The notes under the pieces are model-generated. The model was not told the origin of the DNA, searched no databases, and saw only the letters and a list, made by a program, of their open reading frames with translations. From Apostichopus leukothele (Eukaryota; Echinodermata; Holothuroidea; Aspidochirotida; Stichopodidae): 21,496 nt of DNA. The stretch lies in NCBI GenBank assembly GCA_010014835.2, contig JAAAKB020000005.1:262527-284022 (forward strand). The letters are read 5' to 3'. The position numbers and the translations under genes are program-made. Below, one piece after another: positions 1 through 11,400 of the stretch (positions are counted from its first letter, which is position 1; each line of letters opens with the position of its first letter).

Positions 1-130
1 AAAATGTGAGAAAAATATCACATCCCATAAAAACGTTATGCCGACGTTTTCATAACACCACATTTAACGTTATAAAAACATATTTTAGAGGCTCTTCTAA
101 AAACGTTATGATAATGTTTTGTGTTTGCTG
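1..130. repeat. Degenerate ACGTT-unit repeat, probable end of a dispersed DNA element
   Basis: ACGTT units occur at 33, 44, 67 and 103 embedded in A/T-rich sequence, with alternating GTTATG and CATAAC words (34-39-type units face 51-56 in inverted orientation). The block ends in ATAATGTTTTGTGTTTGCTGGG around 111-132. Such degenerate inverted units resemble the ends of non-autonomous DNA elements (MITEs) found many times in invertebrate and fish genomes; this comparison is from memory and untested. The window starts inside the block, so the other end may lie outside. A 109-codon ORF across it (6-335) shows no recognisable protein. Confidence 0.45.
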
Positions 131-1485
131 GGGAGTAAGTTTTGACGGTTTTCTCAGTGACAATTACGCTATCTATATGTCACTACCAAACATATATGTC
201 ACTTACCTTCAAATATGTACTAAAACATGTTGTAAATTTAAAACAGCTGTCAGGGATCATGTGTGTACATTACTGTACCGGTGTTACGAAGTTTTTTCTT
301 CTTATCTATTAAATATAAATAAATATCTGATATGAGTCACAACTTGACACTTCAACTTGTTGCACTTTGTTGTATGACAATACATGCCAAAGATAATGTA
401 CGATAAGTTTTCACATAGTTCGGAGTAGCTTATTGAAATTCAGTACTGAAATTTATTGCATGCTCAACAAGTGACTTCTTCTGATATATCCTGGTTCCCT
501 AACATTCTCATTTCCCAAATACCGCAGCAACTCCCCCTCTTAGGAAAAACGTGGCAACACTCGCCAGAATTCTCAGCTCTCAGAAACATTGAGTTGTGAC
601 AGGCATTGTAAGGCAGTTAATGTGGATTTTTTTCGAATTGAAAAGGAGACTTGCAAGAGGATTTTATATTATCACGAGTTGTAAGGTAAAGCCTGTGAAC
701 TGTAATGTACCTTACCATGGTGGAAAGAAGCCTAATTGAGGAGTTTGAAATGGGCTTTATTTAGCCATAATACTCAGAATATCACCCTATTCGGTCATGT
801 AGAGACTGCAAGGTAATAAAATCACCCCACCCTATCAATCTAACGGTTCATGTAGATTCCACACGGCATCCAACAAATAGGTTCACCAAAATGAAAATGT
901 GTTTGTATTGAATTTGAATGTAACTTGACACTAAGCACTGTTCAAGCAACCTTTCCCAACCATGCAGGAGATTTGAAAATACATGTCAAATCCGTATTCT
1001 TATGTTGCATGTATGTGTTCAATTGGATAGTGTCACCAATGCCTATATAAAAAGGAAAAACCAAACGACGTGAAAAGCAATCAAAGTCCATCAGAAAATC
1101 AATTTGCACCAAATCGGTAATGACACAAGCTGAAAATACATAATCTTTTCGTGATCGTTATGTATTTCTTCAAATCATCATCACCGTCACTGACAGCGCT
1201 CCTCAGTCCTGTACGTAGCTTCGTTCTGTTGAAAGGCCAAGTTGCAGGGAATGTAGATCTGATACAATAAGCAGGTCCCTAGATACAGCTACTTTCTCAC
1301 AGCTGATCGCGTGTTACATTCTACGTACGTGGTTAGGAGTTCCCCACAACTGCATTTGTTTTGCTTTTTTCGTACGGGGCGTGTCCGTTAAAAAATCCGC
1401 GTGGAAAACACATGGCCAACTTCAAAATACTAGCTCATGAATAATGAAGTTCGCTTATTCCCAAACAATGGTAACTTATGTGTTA
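131..1485. other. Upstream intergenic DNA, no gene recognised
   Basis: No ORF of note or splice-linked coding segment is visible. A short inverted repeat GTAAGGTA/TACCTTAC lies at 681-688 and 708-715. Near 778-860 there is a loose direct repeat around ATCACCCTAT...TCATGTAGA. AATAAA at 318-323 is isolated and gives no evidence for an upstream gene on its own. CpG dinucleotides become more frequent from about 1180 toward the gene (for example 1305-1405). Confidence 0.5.
1044..1053 (+). promoter_or_regulatory. Alternative TATA-like box (distal)
   Basis: TATATAAAAA at 1044-1053 follows CCAAT at 1036-1040. It is a good TATA match, but use of it would imply a roughly 670-nt leader unless spliced. 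It is listed as a distal alternative to the box at 1498. Confidence 0.25.
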
Positions 1486-1487
1486 TG

Positions 1488-1535
1488 ATTGGTGGACTAT
1501 AAATAGACTTCGTAGTTTGGGCGCTCTTGACCAAT
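1488..1535 (+). promoter_or_regulatory. Candidate core promoter: TATA box with CCAAT motifs
   Basis: TATAAATAG occurs at 1498-1506, about 240 bases before the start codon. ATTGG (inverted CCAAT) occurs at 1488-1492 and 1574-1578, and CCAAT at 1531-1535. Normal TATA spacing predicts transcription start near 1525-1535. The region is richer in CpG than the introns. Motif evidence only; no transcript data. Confidence 0.45.
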
Positions 1536-1555
1536 CAACGTTGACTAGCAACCAC

Positions 1556-1582
1556 ATGACCCTTGTGTTTTGCATTGGTTGA
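1556..1582 (+). other. Short upstream ORF (uORF1, 8 codons)
   Basis: ATG at 1556 to TGA at 1580-1582 encodes MTLVFCIG. It lies in the predicted leader if transcription starts near 1530 and the leader is unspliced. The start context is not strong, so a regulatory role is only possible. Confidence 0.3.
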
Positions 1583-1618
1583 GCTAGCTGTTCGCTGTTC
1601 GCTAAGTTAGCTTCATAC

Positions 1619-1723
1619 ATGTCAACGTTATACGTGACAAATCGCTTGCTAACACAAGTACTTTACATGCCTCAGATACAGGAGTTAATTTTTTGCGATT
1701 ATTTAGCTTACTTTTACAGTTGA
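1619..1723 (+). other. Upstream ORF (uORF2, 34 codons) ending 22 nt before the MXD start
   Basis: ATG at 1619 opens a 34-codon frame that stops at 1721-1723, in a different frame from the main ORF. The stop lies just before the MXD ATG at 1746. If present in the mRNA, ribosomes would need leaky scanning or reinitiation. A possible leader splice acceptor CTTTTACAG at 1711-1719 could remove it. Confidence 0.3.
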
Positions 1724-1745
1724 GCGTATTATATGTGTCAGCAAT

Positions 1746-1815
1746 ATGGACGTTAAGTTCCAAAACATATCTATGCTGTTACAAGCCTCAGAACTTCTCG
1801 AAAGAAAAGATCGAG
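1746..1815 (+). CDS. MXI1: MXD/MXI1-like exon 1: start codon and SIN3-interaction helix
   Basis: Encodes residues 1-23 plus the first base of codon 24. The ATG at 1746 is the first in its frame after an in-frame TAG at 1704-1706. The peptide [21 protein letters not shown] aligns with the Mad1 N-terminal helix NIQMLLEAADYLERR. By family knowledge this amphipathic helix inserts into the PAH2 domain of SIN3. The donor at 1816 is GTAAGT, a strong consensus. The alternative first exon known from vertebrate MXI1 (longer isoform) was not recognised upstream in this window. Confidence 0.92.
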
Positions 1816-4800
1816 GTAAGTTTTGTGTAATTTGGCGGGATTCGTACCGGTATTTCTCATATCGGTTGTCTGCGTCAGCTGAGAACATACTGCACTGACC
1901 CTACACAGTACTGTGTTACTGTCAGTGCTATAGAGAGAATTATCGGAATTGCATTGTTTACATTCGTAAAATTGCTGTAAAATGTTAATTTTTGTGTCGA
2001 TTTTGCTTGTACTCCGCTAAATAGTCTGTTTAATTCCTTTGCAGAACACGGGTATGCATCAAGCCTTCCAGTATACAGTGAAACTAAGAGAAAAGCAAGG
2101 ACGAAACGACTACATTCAAATAGGTGGGTCATACCCTTCTGCATTTTAGGCCTAATGCAATGGAACACTACTCACAGGGGTAGTTAATCCAATAAGTAAT
2201 ACCTTTTGTTTCTAATACTGTGCCATTCACTTCCAAACAACCTAGTACTACTCTGAAAACACTAGACAATGATACAGCTTACTTAGCACTTCATGTATGA
2301 TTGAGTCAGACAGAGGCTATGGCCGAGCTGCTTCAAATTTGTTGGACCTTCAATTGGGCCTATTTTAGTTCTGGAACTAAAATTCCAGTGTTTATAACAG
2401 TTTTATCATTCATTAACCATCCTAAGCTAAGGACAGTTTAACTTTTTGACTCCAAACCAGTCTTGACCAAATCCACTTCTCTTGCCTCTAAAGTCTACTT
2501 TCCAAAACAGCTAGAATGACAAATTATTTGTTAATGTGTCTGTCATTTATTTGTGATGGTGACATAGGCCCTATATGGTTAGGAGTCTGACCGCTACCCA
2601 AAGATACATAGAATAGAATCCAAATTCTTGTTGGCTGAAGTAGCTGGTTAGTAGAGAGGTGAACACAAATGCTAAGCCTACCATTCAATATTTGTTAATG
2701 TTTGGCATGTTTCAACTCTTTGGTTAATCATTTTTCTTAATTCATATTCATAGTTTTGAAGGTGTTAAGAAAGTTCTTTTAATACATGCCTCTCAAAATT
2801 CAGTGGAAATCTAGAGTTTGCTAGGCCTAAATGTTATCAATTTTGACGTGTCTGTAAAAATTTGTACCAACTGAAAAATATTCCTCTTTACATACACTGT
2901 AGGAATTGCAATTAAATGTTGTAAAACTTAAAATTGTGACCTGAAAAATATTTCAAGACTTTTATCCAACTTGTTGTTCAATTATTGCCATAAGTGCTAG
3001 CCATTCTCATTGACAAGACCCTCCCACTGTATTTTCTTTGGCAGCCATTTAAATTTGCCTTGGACTGTTGCCAATTTTACAACACATTCATAGGCATAGT
3101 CATTTTATGAACTTGTATTATTATCAGGCCTAAACTGCAGAATAATTCTCCTGTTGGGAGTTTCAACTTGCAAGCAATGCTTATCCGAAGGTACTTTTTC
3201 ATTTACCCAGTGCTGTTTTGATTTTCTTTACAGCCGCTCAACTCACAACGAATTAGAGAAGAACAGGTAGGGACTTGTTCCGTGTGTGGGGGTGTCTTGT
3301 GTTTACTATGCTTGTTTGTGTTTGCTGCCTATTAACAATCAAAATCCTGGTCATTGCCACAGTAGTGCAGCACGCTGTTGTCAGTTACTATTCCTATCTA
3401 TTGCATCATGAATTATGAATGAGGGTATTGGTTGACTCATGCATAATTCATGAGGGTATTGTATGACACCTGTTTATTCTGTGACTTAGCTCATCTGCAG
3501 ATTGTCAAAGGACAATTGTTAAGTTAGTTTTTGTGTGATGTCATGGGACATGGCTTTCACAATGATCTTTGCAGGAAGGAAATTTTGCACAAACTAAAAC
3601 TGAGCTTTTTTTTAGTTGAGGTGGCTCATATTCAGAAGGTGAATCAGTTTCAATTTGTTTGTTGCTTTTTGTTTTTGTTGTGAAACATTATAGCCATGCT
3701 GTTCTTTGCAGCTTGCCATTTTCATGCTGATTCACTTCCACTGTTCACGCATTTCCAGCGTAAACGTATTGATTTTCATCACATGCTGGCCAGTTGTTAA
3801 GGCGGTCAATTGATCAGTTTTGACAAAAAGAAAACAGTGGCTTGGCTGTTGGTATTGCTGCACTGCCATTAAAAACATGGTAGACCGACTCACTAATGGG
3901 GACAGATAAATTTTCCTCGTGAAAGTCTTGTACAACATGGGGAATGAATACTAGGTGAATGAGCATGTGCCCTCCAGACTCTTTGGGAGATTGTTTTATG
4001 AAGCTATCAGCATTTTGAGCCAAGTAGTTTACAGTATTAAATTTTGTTATGCTTTTAAAAGCTGTTGGCATTTTTCCAATAATTTAAACTCACTTATTAC
4101 TAATGTAACACTTCGTGATGAGGCAACCAGCAACCATTGTGATATATTTTCAAGTGCAGTCTTGTTTATCATTAGTGTAACCATATCCTCATATATGTAA
4201 TGGAGACAGGACATGGAAATTAATTGGACATGCTCAGTACTTCTAGTAATTGAGTTATGAGGGCTGTGTCATGTTATGTTTATGCTGTTGCTTATGATGA
4301 TAGTTAAAGTTACATCCATGAATTTGTGACATTATACAACTTCTGAAAGTAATGATACTGGTCTCCTTGGGTTATCTTTATCAGTTCTTTTATAATTTCC
4401 TCTGATTGTGTATTAGTTTGCATATATGTGTCCATTAAATAGTACAAGGGCTATTTGACATATATGTGACAGAAATTTGCAATGAAGACCAAAAAATAGT
4501 CCACAGTGAAGACTAACTGAAAACCTGACCTCGATAGCTTGTTGTTAACTCTGGGGTGGGTGGTTACGGCGTGACTAAATTTTTGCCATCTGAACCAACC
4601 CCCCCCCTCCCCCCATTGTACTCCAGGAAAGTGAAGACAATGGCTGGCCGGTGATGTCATCACTGCACATCTGCTTAAAACAATGTCGTGCCATTCCAAG
4701 TTTCCAATCCATGTCCTCCATGTGAATGACGTTGTACAGGTCTGCATATGTACGCTAATGTGTGCCTTACAGTAGCTTCTCGGTATCCTTCACAATCATG

Positions 4801-5394
4801 CTAGCTAGCTAGTATTTGTTGTTCTATAGAATAATGCAACTACAGTAGTTTCCTACTTAACATATAATAAATATATATGATAAATACCTACTGTTGCAGG
4901 GCTTTCATTACAGTCCTAGCATACAACCTAGCACAAAGTTGTTGTGCCCCAGCTGATATCAATACCGTAATCATTTGTATTGTGAATCTGTTGTTATTAG
5001 GTGGTAGTCAACACCTTTGGTTTTAAAAAAGTGGTAACTGTCCTTGTGTATATGTGACCTTTACCTCATAGTCAACATTTTGGTAGTTCACTATGCCAGG
5101 TGTGCTGTTGTTTTTTTCTGGCTCTTCCATTGGCCTTGCCAGGTGGCTTGAGTACTACTGACCGGTAGGTGGGTAGTGAAGACTTGTTGCTCTGTTATGA
5201 TTAGATGCATTATATAGTCTATCAGTGGATGATAGTACTGAGGCAAGTACAACCTCTCACAAAATATGTTAATTTTGACTTGAAAATGTTAATGAGCACC
5301 GGTAGGACTCTGTGTTGCTGAGGTCATTGGTACAGATCTCCTCCTAGCCAAACCTTTGGTTTTCTAAAGCATTCACAATTTAAATGTGTTAAAT

Positions 5395-5437
<43 letters not shown>

Positions 5438-8400
5438 TGTTGGTGAAAGTCCACCGAAATGCTTCAAGCCATAACCATTTTGACAGTGTGTCAAAAGGTT
5501 AAATGTGCTTATAGGTTCCTCTTGTAGATGGTTAGATCTCCAAGTGGTAATTCAATATACTTGAGGTCAATTGTCACTCCTCATCTTTCTTTGATGTTTT
5601 TAAATTCATCAAAACAAACAAACCATCCTGTGATTTACAGCTGTGTAATGTCATTGCACAATCTCCACATGGGGTGGGTGGCTGTGTGGGATGAAATGTT
5701 GTTAAATGTAACTGTCCATGTTAACTACTGTTTATAAGCTCTTTTGGGTTGCATTGTTTGTTCAGTAGAATCATTGTCATACAATTTGATTGTCAACAAA
5801 ATTTTCCAGGTTTGATAAACAAAAAACCATAAAAAAGCCTTGCAAGTTATTAAATACTTTTTTTTTTATTGCTGAAAGACATTTTTTCAGTGCAGTTAAT
5901 AAGCCAACAGATCATGTATTGTCTGTGTTGGTAGTATCTTAGGGTCAAGGCAATTAGACCCAGAGAGGTTTATACCCTGGTAATTCCAATGTTTGGTAGG
6001 GATATGTTCAAGACTTGTTATTATGTTTAAAGCTGTTTTCTCTTTTGTTTTGGTTTGGGGGGGACTGATAAAGCTTTCAGCACAGCTGGGCTGCTCTTTT
6101 CAAAAGTGCAATGATTTGATGTCAGCAGGTCTTTAGTGTCGAGCTGGCAGTTGTGCCCTGGCCTAGGTGTGTATTTGTGATGGTTTTCAGTTTATGATAT
6201 AACCAAATATTTCTACCATTACATGCTGGTGTCCTAATAGCTTTATCTGGCACCAGATGGCAGTTGTTGAGGCTTTCTTTACAACTCACCTAGGCTGCAA
6301 CTATAAAAGATATGGGTGGATTCATTCATTAATTCTAAAAGCAGTTCTTTCTTTAATGTACAATATAGCCAGGTACAGACTTTTTGAAGTGTGAATAGTC
6401 TTTTCAACTCTTTGGGTCAATGGTTTTTTTTTTGTTAACCTTCCCATAGACCTGTACAAAAGTTTACTAATATACTGTAGTTAGAACAACTGGGCAGAAA
6501 CCCTGTTTTTTCCTTTGAGAACTGCCTTGACAGTCTTTATCTACTTTAGATCACTTCATATAGCTAAAGCTGTTAGATCTACCTGAAATAGCTAATCCAA
6601 GAATAGTTTATATGGCAAGTTGCTTTTTTTCTTTATCAGTGAGGTCATCTTTTTTTTTAACATTCTTTGTTTCTTTGCTTTCTTATGGTTCTTCAAGGCA
6701 ATAGTGTTAACAGGTTGCCCATGATTGAAGAGCAGATTAGTGCCATCTGTGGGGTACTGTATCAGTTGTTTGTCAAGTTCAAAAGCTTTTTGGGTTTGGT
6801 GCCCCCAATAGGAAAGGGAATCATTTTGTACTTTTCAGCTTATTTTTTGTGTTCAGTTGCTATGGTATCAAGCACTTAAATACCAACACATCCTAGTAAA
6901 ACAAAGTTGTGAGTGGACTTCAGTAACAAAACATGTTTCAAGGTAAACTTACTTTTTATCTACTTGGGATGGAACCACCAAATTAGTGGTGATGTCAACT
7001 TATAAAATGCAAAATTAGTCTTATGAGGCCAATAAGCAAGCAGATTATACATAATGTGACAAGCCCAGTAGTCATATATGTTGTGCTTTTTAGATTTAGG
7101 TGCTGTACTGCCTGCTGTATGAACATGTTGTCATTACATTTTGATCTTTCCATTCATTGCTTCTCTGTTTTGGAATATATTTTGTATGTCTTATAATGTC
7201 CCATCATTCCCATGCAATAAGTCTCACAGATAGTCACAGTTAGTGTGCCTAGATTTGTTTTCAATTGTTCCTACCAATGGAGTAGTATTCTGCAATTCTG
7301 CTGCTGTAGAGAGTTCATTGTCTCTGTGCAATGGTGTTCTCCTAGGGCACTCCCTTATCCAAGTTCAATTGCCTCAAACCCTGATGAATTAAAATCTTTT
7401 GTACTTATTCATCTTTCCATTTAGTGATTGTCAGGTTTGATGGACAGGTTGCCTGTAGGGCTTCTGTTGGTCAATTGTAAGTGTTCCCAGAGAACAACTG
7501 ACAATCTGCCATTGAATTTTTTTTACTTTCAATCGATCTCGGTGGTTGGCAGTTTTATGATTTAGATAGATCTTATAACTAAGCATAAGTCTTTGGAAGC
7601 AGTTTGCTTTGAGATTATTGGCAAGAATCAATTTTAGCTACACCAGCCCAACTTTATATAACATTTGTTGCTGGCTTTGGACTTTTGCCACTCAAAAATT
7701 GTTTACCTTAAAACCGGAGTCGCTACAACTCTCTTTGAAGTGTGTGTAAATTACCTTAACGAAGTTAAAAGTATCAGTTCCTCTGTTCATTTAGACTTGT
7801 TTGGCAATTTATGTACACGTGTAACCACATATGGCTGGGAAATACCAAATTATCTGGGTACTACACTTTATCCTAGCAACCAGCATTGACTATTTCTGTT
7901 CGTTAACGTTCTTTCTGGAGGAAATTAGTAGCTGTCACCAGCTTCCTTACAAATTGGCAGAAGATCCCATCCAAGGGCAGTGGGATGCTAAAAATGGGAG
8001 CCTGTGGATGCCAAAGGCAACCGCAGAAGGGTAGCTAAAAAGATCAATTAAAAAGAATTCCTGAACTGGGGACCACTTTAGGGATTTTAGCCTTTTAGTT
8101 ACTATAAATACAGTTGGATCATGTATAGTGTTGATGCATTTCACAAGTGCATTGGATTAATCTTGATAGTATTTAAGAAGACAGTGTCGCCAACGTTATG
8201 GAAAAAAAAATTGCTTGTAATGATGAATAGAAGAAGTGTTTTCTATCCTTGAGGTTTAAGACACACTAAAAATAATGCTACAGTATTTCTGTCAGGGTAC
8301 ATCTACACTGACACAGTGTGTATAAATAACATCATTTGATTACCAAGTGTAACACTGGATGCAAATTTCAATGCCCCAAATTGCAACTATTTTGGTGTCT

Positions 8401-11400
8401 ACGTATGTATCTACAGTGAGCATGTTGCAGTTTTGTAACGCTGCTGGTCACGTTCAACTTTTGACTGATGTACTGTATCTGTTGTACAAGTGGAAGTAGG
8501 TATTGCATCCTCGCTACTAGTACGTGCATGTTTACACATCTCGATGGCTATGAGTCATATAATATTCAGGGTATTTCCTTATCAAGGACTGTTAGTTAGC
8601 ACAGTGAGTTGCTGGTAGGATAGCTAACCATTAACTGTGGGTTTGATTGAATACCCTGGGAACAAAGTCAATGGAATTCATTCAAAACAAACATGTAGGC
8701 TGTTGATGACATACCAAGGGAAGAGGACAGGACCGATACAGTCTCCCAAGTCCATTCTTAGCTAGCTCTTGATCTGCAGTCTCTCCAATAATTAAATTTA
8801 GAAGTGATGAGAGAGGCCAGAGAAGCTCGAGCATATATATCTAGACATATTCCGTGGTAGGATGCAAGTCCACGTGCAAGTAGAGGGGATCAAGTTTGGA
8901 AGGAACAACAATGGAGGGAGGGTTTGTTTCCCTGCAGATGTGGATCCAATAATTGGTAGTCCATTTAATTGACTTTCACATCTCTACATAGCTAATTCAA
9001 AATTATATTAGGGTAGTTTTATGTCAGTGAAACAGAAATCTGAAGCTAGTAATACAAATATTGGTTTAACTCCAGTTTAAAGACACATTCAGTGTCTCTT
9101 CTGACAATGTTCCATACAAAAGTCTCTAACTGTTTACATTTGCCCAATTGTTTACCGTCGGCTAATATCTTTAAGTCGCACACTGCATAGTGCTTTACAT
9201 GTCGTAAACAAAGCTGAAAACGCTGTGTGATGTTTACTTGTTAGCTAAATGTGGCTTGCATATTATTAGTACTTAGTCTTGTATGCAAAACGTCTTTGCA
9301 ATTATAGGGTCGGTGGGATTGCCTGAAAATTGATCAAATTTAGAACTGCAGTGGAGTTGATATGCACTGTTGTGAGCATTGCAGGCTTGATTTATTTTGT
9401 ACCTCAACAGCTTAGAAAGCAAGCATGTTTGTTCAGTCGGTACACTAGATAAGTACTATGTTCCTCTACAACACTGATCCACTTATTTCTTTCTTGTTCT
9501 GTTTACACCCAGTAGCTCCAATTCCTGGTTCAGTAAATCTATTTACATGTACATGTTTCAGTCCTTGTGTGGCTTGAAAGATATGTCAATTAATCCAGTT
9601 GAGGAAGTCTTTTGAATTTTTTAACACAACGTTTCATGCCCTGTTGTGAGGGGTTAATGAAATTCCTCCATTTTTCGCACATGGGCATGTCATGTGCGTA
9701 TTGTGTAGTGCTAAAACCGCACTGTAATCAAAAGGGCATTGGGCTCATTGAATAGAATGGAAAAATTTAGACAATTTTCCTTTCTCAGCACTGTTTCGTG
9801 ACACCTCCATATCATGTGGAAAGCTGTGGAAACAAGTTAAACACATTAGAGGATATTGGATGCTCACAAAGCAAAGTCCATATTTATTAAGTAAGAGTCA
9901 TTCGCTGCCGCAATGCACAGTAGTAGCTATAAAGTGAGCCGTTCGAATATATGTAGTGCTGTATGTATGCCACAATGAACAATTTAGGACAACAAGGAAA
10001 CAATATAAATAGATTGAAACTTTTGCTCAGAATTTGTTGAATTTTCATAAATGTACTGCAAACTTACAATAATACATGTACTTGTGGTAAATCATAAATG
10101 TATTTATCCCAACTTCCATAGACCTAAGAATAATTCAATTAGATGAACCAAAGAATGTGTTATCTTAAACAAAACAAAAAACTAAAATAAGTGATGAAGT
10201 GTGATATATCTGGTTGCCAACATTTTCATTCTTGAGACCAAGTGTAGAGAGAATAGCTTATACTGTATGTATTAGTAACACATTGGATATGTTGTCTTTG
10301 TGAGCAATGTGCATGTGGGAACCATATGGGCAGGCTGTCTAGTTGACTTAGACGGAAGTGACCATGCATGATCAGAGGGGTGCAGAACATCTCTAGACTT
10401 GTTGACTACAATTTTGGAAAGAATACATGTTAGCATACAAATTTGAAATTTCAGTATTATTACAAAATAAAAAGAAATTTCTGGTACAACCACATTTTGG
10501 ATATCTTGCTAGCTTTCAGGACAGACGTTTCTTATGAGAAAAACAGAAAAGAAAATGGGGTTACTTAACCAGTTTACTGTCCATTCTACTTGGTTTTTTA
10601 ATAATAGAAATATTAGTGTTTACTTGCTATTTTTACACCATGTGTTTCATCTCAAAATCAAGAAATGACACTTGTTATGCAGAGCAGTGAAGTGTCTGCA
10701 ATGTGGTAAACAAGCTCATCACTACAGAGGTCTTGGGTATTTTGTCTTAGAGGTTAACCTTCAAAGATCCGATAAAACTCCAGCATTGGGTGCCATTGAA
10801 CCTTTAGCTTTACATTAAGAGCTCTAGCCTTACTGGTTGGTGTATTGCTTGTGAATTCCCAGACAGTTGTTTCCCTTTGTCAGAGAGTGGAAGAGTTGTT
10901 GCTATTTATATTTTGACTGATTTTATTATTGGTGTGTTAGGATATCAGTTTTCTCATTGATTTTTTATTGCCAAGTGACTAATCATTTCGTAGGGAATGG
11001 GATTTGGTAAAAAGAGAGAAAAAGTTTGGTCAATTAGTATTGTTTACATCTGTTTGCTGTGAAATTTCTCATGTTTTCTGATTGCAGAGTATCTGTGTTT
11101 ATTGTTCTGGTGGGGAGACCTACTTTAATTGTGGTTTCACTGAAGGGGAATGAAAATTCATGCTGGTTGTTGTGAATCATTCTACTTGTCTAATCCTTTT
11201 GGGTCTTTACAACAGTATGAATAATGAACCTGAGCCAAATGGCCCAGAATAAACTTGAGAGAAGGTCAGAACACACCCACCCACCCACACACATTAGAGA
11301 CGAAGAACAAAAAGATGTTCGTAGATCACAAAATAAAAAGAGAAGGACTTTAATGGAATAGATGAATTCACTAGAATTCAGACATGATTAGTTGATTCGT

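Noticed and set aside
318-323. AATAAA as the 3' end of an upstream gene
   Set aside because: An isolated hexamer in AT-rich DNA with no coding sequence before it.
6-335. 109-codon ORF at the window start
   Set aside because: It runs across the ACGTT-unit repeat block, has unusual Cys/Tyr-rich composition and no recognisable domain or splice context; treated as chance.
7831-8034. 67-codon ORF in intron 3 as a nested gene or alternative exon
   Set aside because: No recognisable homology, and no donor/acceptor pair that would link it in frame to the MXD exons was evident.
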